The position numbers were made by a program, and so were the translations under genes. Shown piece by piece: positions 5,422 to 7,907 of a stretch of DNA of 7,907 nt. Each line of letters begins with the position of its first letter. The stretch's first letter is position 1. The notes beneath the pieces are model-generated. The model had not been told where the DNA came from, did no database searches, and was given only the letters and a program-made list of their open reading frames with translations. Source of the DNA: Nitrososphaeraceae archaeon (GTDB taxonomy: Archaea; Thermoproteota; Nitrososphaeria; Nitrososphaerales; Nitrososphaeraceae); the NCBI GenBank assembly GCA_025922735.1, contig JAICHI010000047.1:1-7907 (forward strand). Reading direction: 5' to 3'.

Positions 5422-6225
5422 TCATCTAATAAATTCAAGGCTCTGAAATATCTGTTGTACTGGGGGTGGAGGAATACCTGAGGGTGTTGCTGCTGCAGGA
5501 CCTTCGTAGGTGACAGACTCGCCTGACACGATCTGTCTCAGTCCGGGTTGTGGGTTCTCTGGAATAGTCGCCAGAATTGAATAACTCCTCATATCTACAA
5601 GTCCAGGACTGGGCCGATATGTCATTTCTACAAGTTTGGCTGGCACTGTTCTTATTGTTGTGTTTGGATCTTGGGGACTAGTAATATTGATTGTGAGGTC
5701 TGTCCTGTTTATAATCTGGATGTTAGTATAATTACGTCCCTGCATTTCCTCTACCATAAACACCAAGAAATCATCTGATGTGATGTTGGCTGGGTCCTCA
5801 ATGACTTCAAATTCCGGTCTGTGGCTTAAGCGATCGTGTAGAATTTCTACGGAACTTTCAGATTGTTCGCAGTTATACATTCCTCCAATACCAAGCAGTG
5901 CCTCTTGCTGTGGGCAAATTATGGCCAGTATCAAAAAGCCTGCCACGTTAGCAACACGGAAGTTTGGAAGATGTAAATTGTCAATGTCCTGTACTACCCA
6001 GTCATCTGGCACTCGCATTCTAAATCCATCCTCTGTGTTTTGGAATGTCCCATTCTGAATCACTGCCGGTATGCTGGTCAGTTGTTGTGCGCTTGCTATT
6101 CCTACGTCGGGAGCAAGAAAAAGGACTACAGCAGCAATTGCTGTTAGAACTATTATTATGATCATCATTTCCTCTGCGGATAAGCGCGATGGTGACCGCT
6201 TCATCTTCTCCAGAACACTATACAC
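5422..6225 (-). CDS. Exported protein with PsbP-like domain
   Basis: 267 residues. A hydrophobic segment (about 20-39) and ASA at 44-46 form a signal peptide, so the protein acts outside the membrane. A beta-rich domain follows, opening with GTFQNTEDGFRMRVPDDWVV (about 59-78). The pattern y-x-n-x-x-x-G-F-x-x-x-x-P-x-D-W is typical of PsbP-like and related exported domains common in ammonia-oxidising archaea; this is a fold-level guess, not a function. Many N-X-S/T sequons suggest glycosylation (NGT, NIT, NYT, NRT, NTT). The C-terminal region is Pro-rich (SGIPPPPV) before QQIFQSLEFI. Start 6225 is chosen because an AT-rich box (6251-6260) is centred 30 nt upstream; ATG 6204 is the alternative. 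The SnoaL pseudogene ends 37 nt upstream on the same strand. Confidence 0.8.
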   Translation of the reverse strand: MYSVLEKMKRSPSRLSAEEMMIIIIVLTAIAAVVLFLAPDVGIASAQQLTSIPAVIQNGTFQNTEDGFRMRVPDDWVVQDIDNLHLPNFRVANVAGFLILAIICPQQEALLGIGGMYNCEQSESSVEILHDRLSHRPEFEVIEDPANITSDDFLVFMVEEMQGRNYTNIQIINRTDLTINITSPQDPNTTIRTVPAKLVEMTYRPSPGLVDMRSYSILATIPENPQPGLRQIVSGESVTYEGPAAATPSGIPPPPVQQIFQSLEFIR

Positions 6226-6250
6226 ATCCCAGAGCGAGATAAGGTTATGG

Positions 6251-6260
6251 ATAATAATTC
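6251..6260 (-). promoter_or_regulatory. TATA-box-like element before the PsbP-like gene
   Basis: The minus strand reads GAATTATTAT, centred 30 nt before the ATG at 6225. It lies just after the SnoaL pseudogene stop, so the exported-protein gene probably has its own promoter and is unaffected by decay of the neighbour. Confidence 0.4.
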
Positions 6261-6261
6261 T

Positions 6262-6801
6262 CTATTGGTTGAAACTGATCCCGCCTGTTTGGGTTAGCAG
6301 GTTCAAAGAATCAACTACATCCCAGTGCTTCACTCTCATCTCACCCTCGATTCTAAATAGATCAGCAGTTTTCATTACAATCATTTTGTTGGTAGGCGGC
6401 GCTCCCAAGTATTTTCACCTGTCTGTGTAGCAGTAGTGTGTTTAGAAACCACATAACTAGATTAACTTCAGCAATCATGTGCTCTGTGGTTGTATGAGAG
6501 TCTGGGAAGCCCTCAAAGAAGGGACTGAAAAATTGCTTAAAGCCTTCTCTCCGGTCTTCTACTTGTGGATTGTCTTGTATAAGATATTGTGCATAGTACT
6601 TAACTACCGCACTTCTATTATGTGGTCGTTGAAAACTTCTTCTTCTACAAATGATCTGACAAGTGCCTTGTTGTCTTTCTCCATCCTCGAATCATATTGT
6701 GGAGACTACTGCTGCTGCGCTAGTGCAGAAAAGGGGACGGCAATTAGAATTCCAATAAAGAGAATTGCTGCTGCTAGTAACGCTGATGGTTCTTCATGCA
6801 T
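6262..6801 (-). pseudogene. Exported SnoaL-like (NTF2-fold) protein, broken by one stop and three frameshifts
   Basis: The minus strand encodes a nearly complete SnoaL-like protein in pieces. ATG 6801 opens a signal peptide (AAAILFIGILIAVPFSALAQ), then TAG at 6708-6706. The same frame continues ALVRSFVEEEVFNDH to 6622. After two extra bases (6620-6621) it resumes NRSAVVKYYAQYLIQDNPQ, REGFKQFFSPFFEGFPD and MIAEVNLVMWFLN to 6440. After two extra bases (6438-6439) comes TTATQTGE; after two more (6412-6413) YLGAPPTNK, MKTADLFRIEGEMRVKHWDV and VDSLNLLTQTGGISFNQ to TAG 6262. The R-E-G-F-K-x-F-F, T-A-D-L-F-R-I and H-W-D-V-V-D motifs in this order identify the family, whose members include polyketide cyclases and many small-molecule enzymes of unknown role. 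The restored length is 177 codons. No active product is expected. Confidence 0.85.
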
Positions 6802-6877
6802 ATCGTGGTAGTATAATGATCTATTGTCATTTAACCGATATAGAATAGATAGCATCGGTCTCAGATACAGGGCTCAT

Positions 6878-7045
6878 ATGAACGATATTTCTTTAGAAAT
6901 GAAATCTAAATTAATAATCTTAGTAGGACAGCTTTTCAATTGTATGAAAATTGAAGCCCATGTCCAGGGATAAGATTGCTAATTTGATTTCATAAAGTAC
7001 TCTGACGGCAAAGTAAGGTATCACCCTATGCTCGCCTTTTTTTGA
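6878..7045 (+). pseudogene. Possible decayed small gene
   Basis: One frame from ATG 6878 to TGA 7043 is broken by TAA at 6971 and TAA at 6980. It reads MNDISLEMKSKLIILVGQLF and NCMKIEAHVQG before the stops and FDFIKYSDGKVRYHPMLAFF after them. The second part looks like a beta-hairpin in a folded protein. The stops are close together, as in the relic at 2623-2907. The family is not recognised and the evidence is only protein-like sequence in one frame. The surrounding 6802-7094 holds otherwise only AT-rich upstream sequence of the SnoaL pseudogene and a T7 run at 7037-7043. Confidence 0.25.
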
Positions 7046-7094
7046 GGCTCTTCTAACATTAAAGATTTTACCTAAGGATTCCCTTTATGATACG

Positions 7095-7907
<813 letters not shown>

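Noticed and set aside
6071..6430. 119-codon plus-strand frame
   Set aside because: It runs antisense across the signal peptide of the exported PsbP-like protein and the 3' end of the SnoaL pseudogene, with no domain of its own.
6479..6811. 110-codon plus-strand frame
   Set aside because: It is antisense to the SnoaL pseudogene, whose restored sequence clearly matches a known family; the plus-strand product is low complexity (Cys/Ser-rich).
7037..7043. T7 run as terminator of the oxidoreductase gene
   Set aside because: The T-run is on the plus strand while the gene is on the minus strand, where it reads as an A-run, so it cannot end that transcript.

Overview
The window looks like a piece of a soil-type ammonia-oxidising archaeon (Nitrososphaeria, formerly Thaumarchaeota). 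The reasons are a 2-oxoacid:ferredoxin oxidoreductase beta chain, Gly/Thr/Asn-rich exported proteins with many N-X-S/T sequons, short genes with AT-rich boxes about 27-30 nt before the start codon and no Shine-Dalgarno (leaderless style), and several small proteins of a kind I associate with this group. The lineage is inferred from gene content; there is no rRNA or other marker to fix it. No tRNA, rRNA, IS element, CRISPR array or riboswitch was seen.

Layout. 1-192 (+) is the 3' end of a repeat-rich, probably exported protein, followed by a GNRA-loop hairpin with a U-rich tail. 365-511 (-) is a 48-codon gene that looks C-terminally truncated, 33 nt downstream of a DUF72 (YecE-like) gene (545-1375 or 1441, -). 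About 430-500 nt of AT-rich sequence holds one imperfect hairpin. 1872-2585 (+) encodes a zinc-ribbon plus DUF4145 protein. Next come an apparent membrane-protein relic with two in-frame stops (2623-2907, +) and, convergent with it, a signal-peptide protein with a conserved-looking helical segment (2894-3463, -). 3549-3647 carries a second scrap resembling that relic. 3827-3979 (+) is a 50-residue basic protein with a KNPYAVA motif. 4118-4276 (-) may encode a small Cys-rich protein. 4315-5039 (-) is a tandem overlapping pair of UPF0060/YnfA-type four-helix membrane proteins. 5174-5362 (-) is a protein-like frame lacking any start codon. 5422-6225 (-) is a signal-peptide protein with a PsbP-like look. 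Directly upstream, 6262-6801 (-) is a clear SnoaL-like pseudogene with one nonsense codon and three frameshifts. 6878-7045 (+) is a possible further relic. 7095-7907 (-) is the C-terminal 270 residues of the oxidoreductase beta subunit, whose 5' end lies beyond the window.

How it fits together. Apart from the oxidoreductase, the window is accessory: small, exported or membrane proteins between long non-coding stretches, with up to six gene remnants. The only strong multi-gene unit is the UPF0060 pair, whose loop charges predict opposite membrane orientations, as in paired small-multidrug-resistance transporters. I do not see a coherent new multi-gene system; the most interesting items are that pair, the SnoaL pseudogene with its pattern of 2-nt insertions, and several small genes or gene fragments that are easy to miss by length alone.
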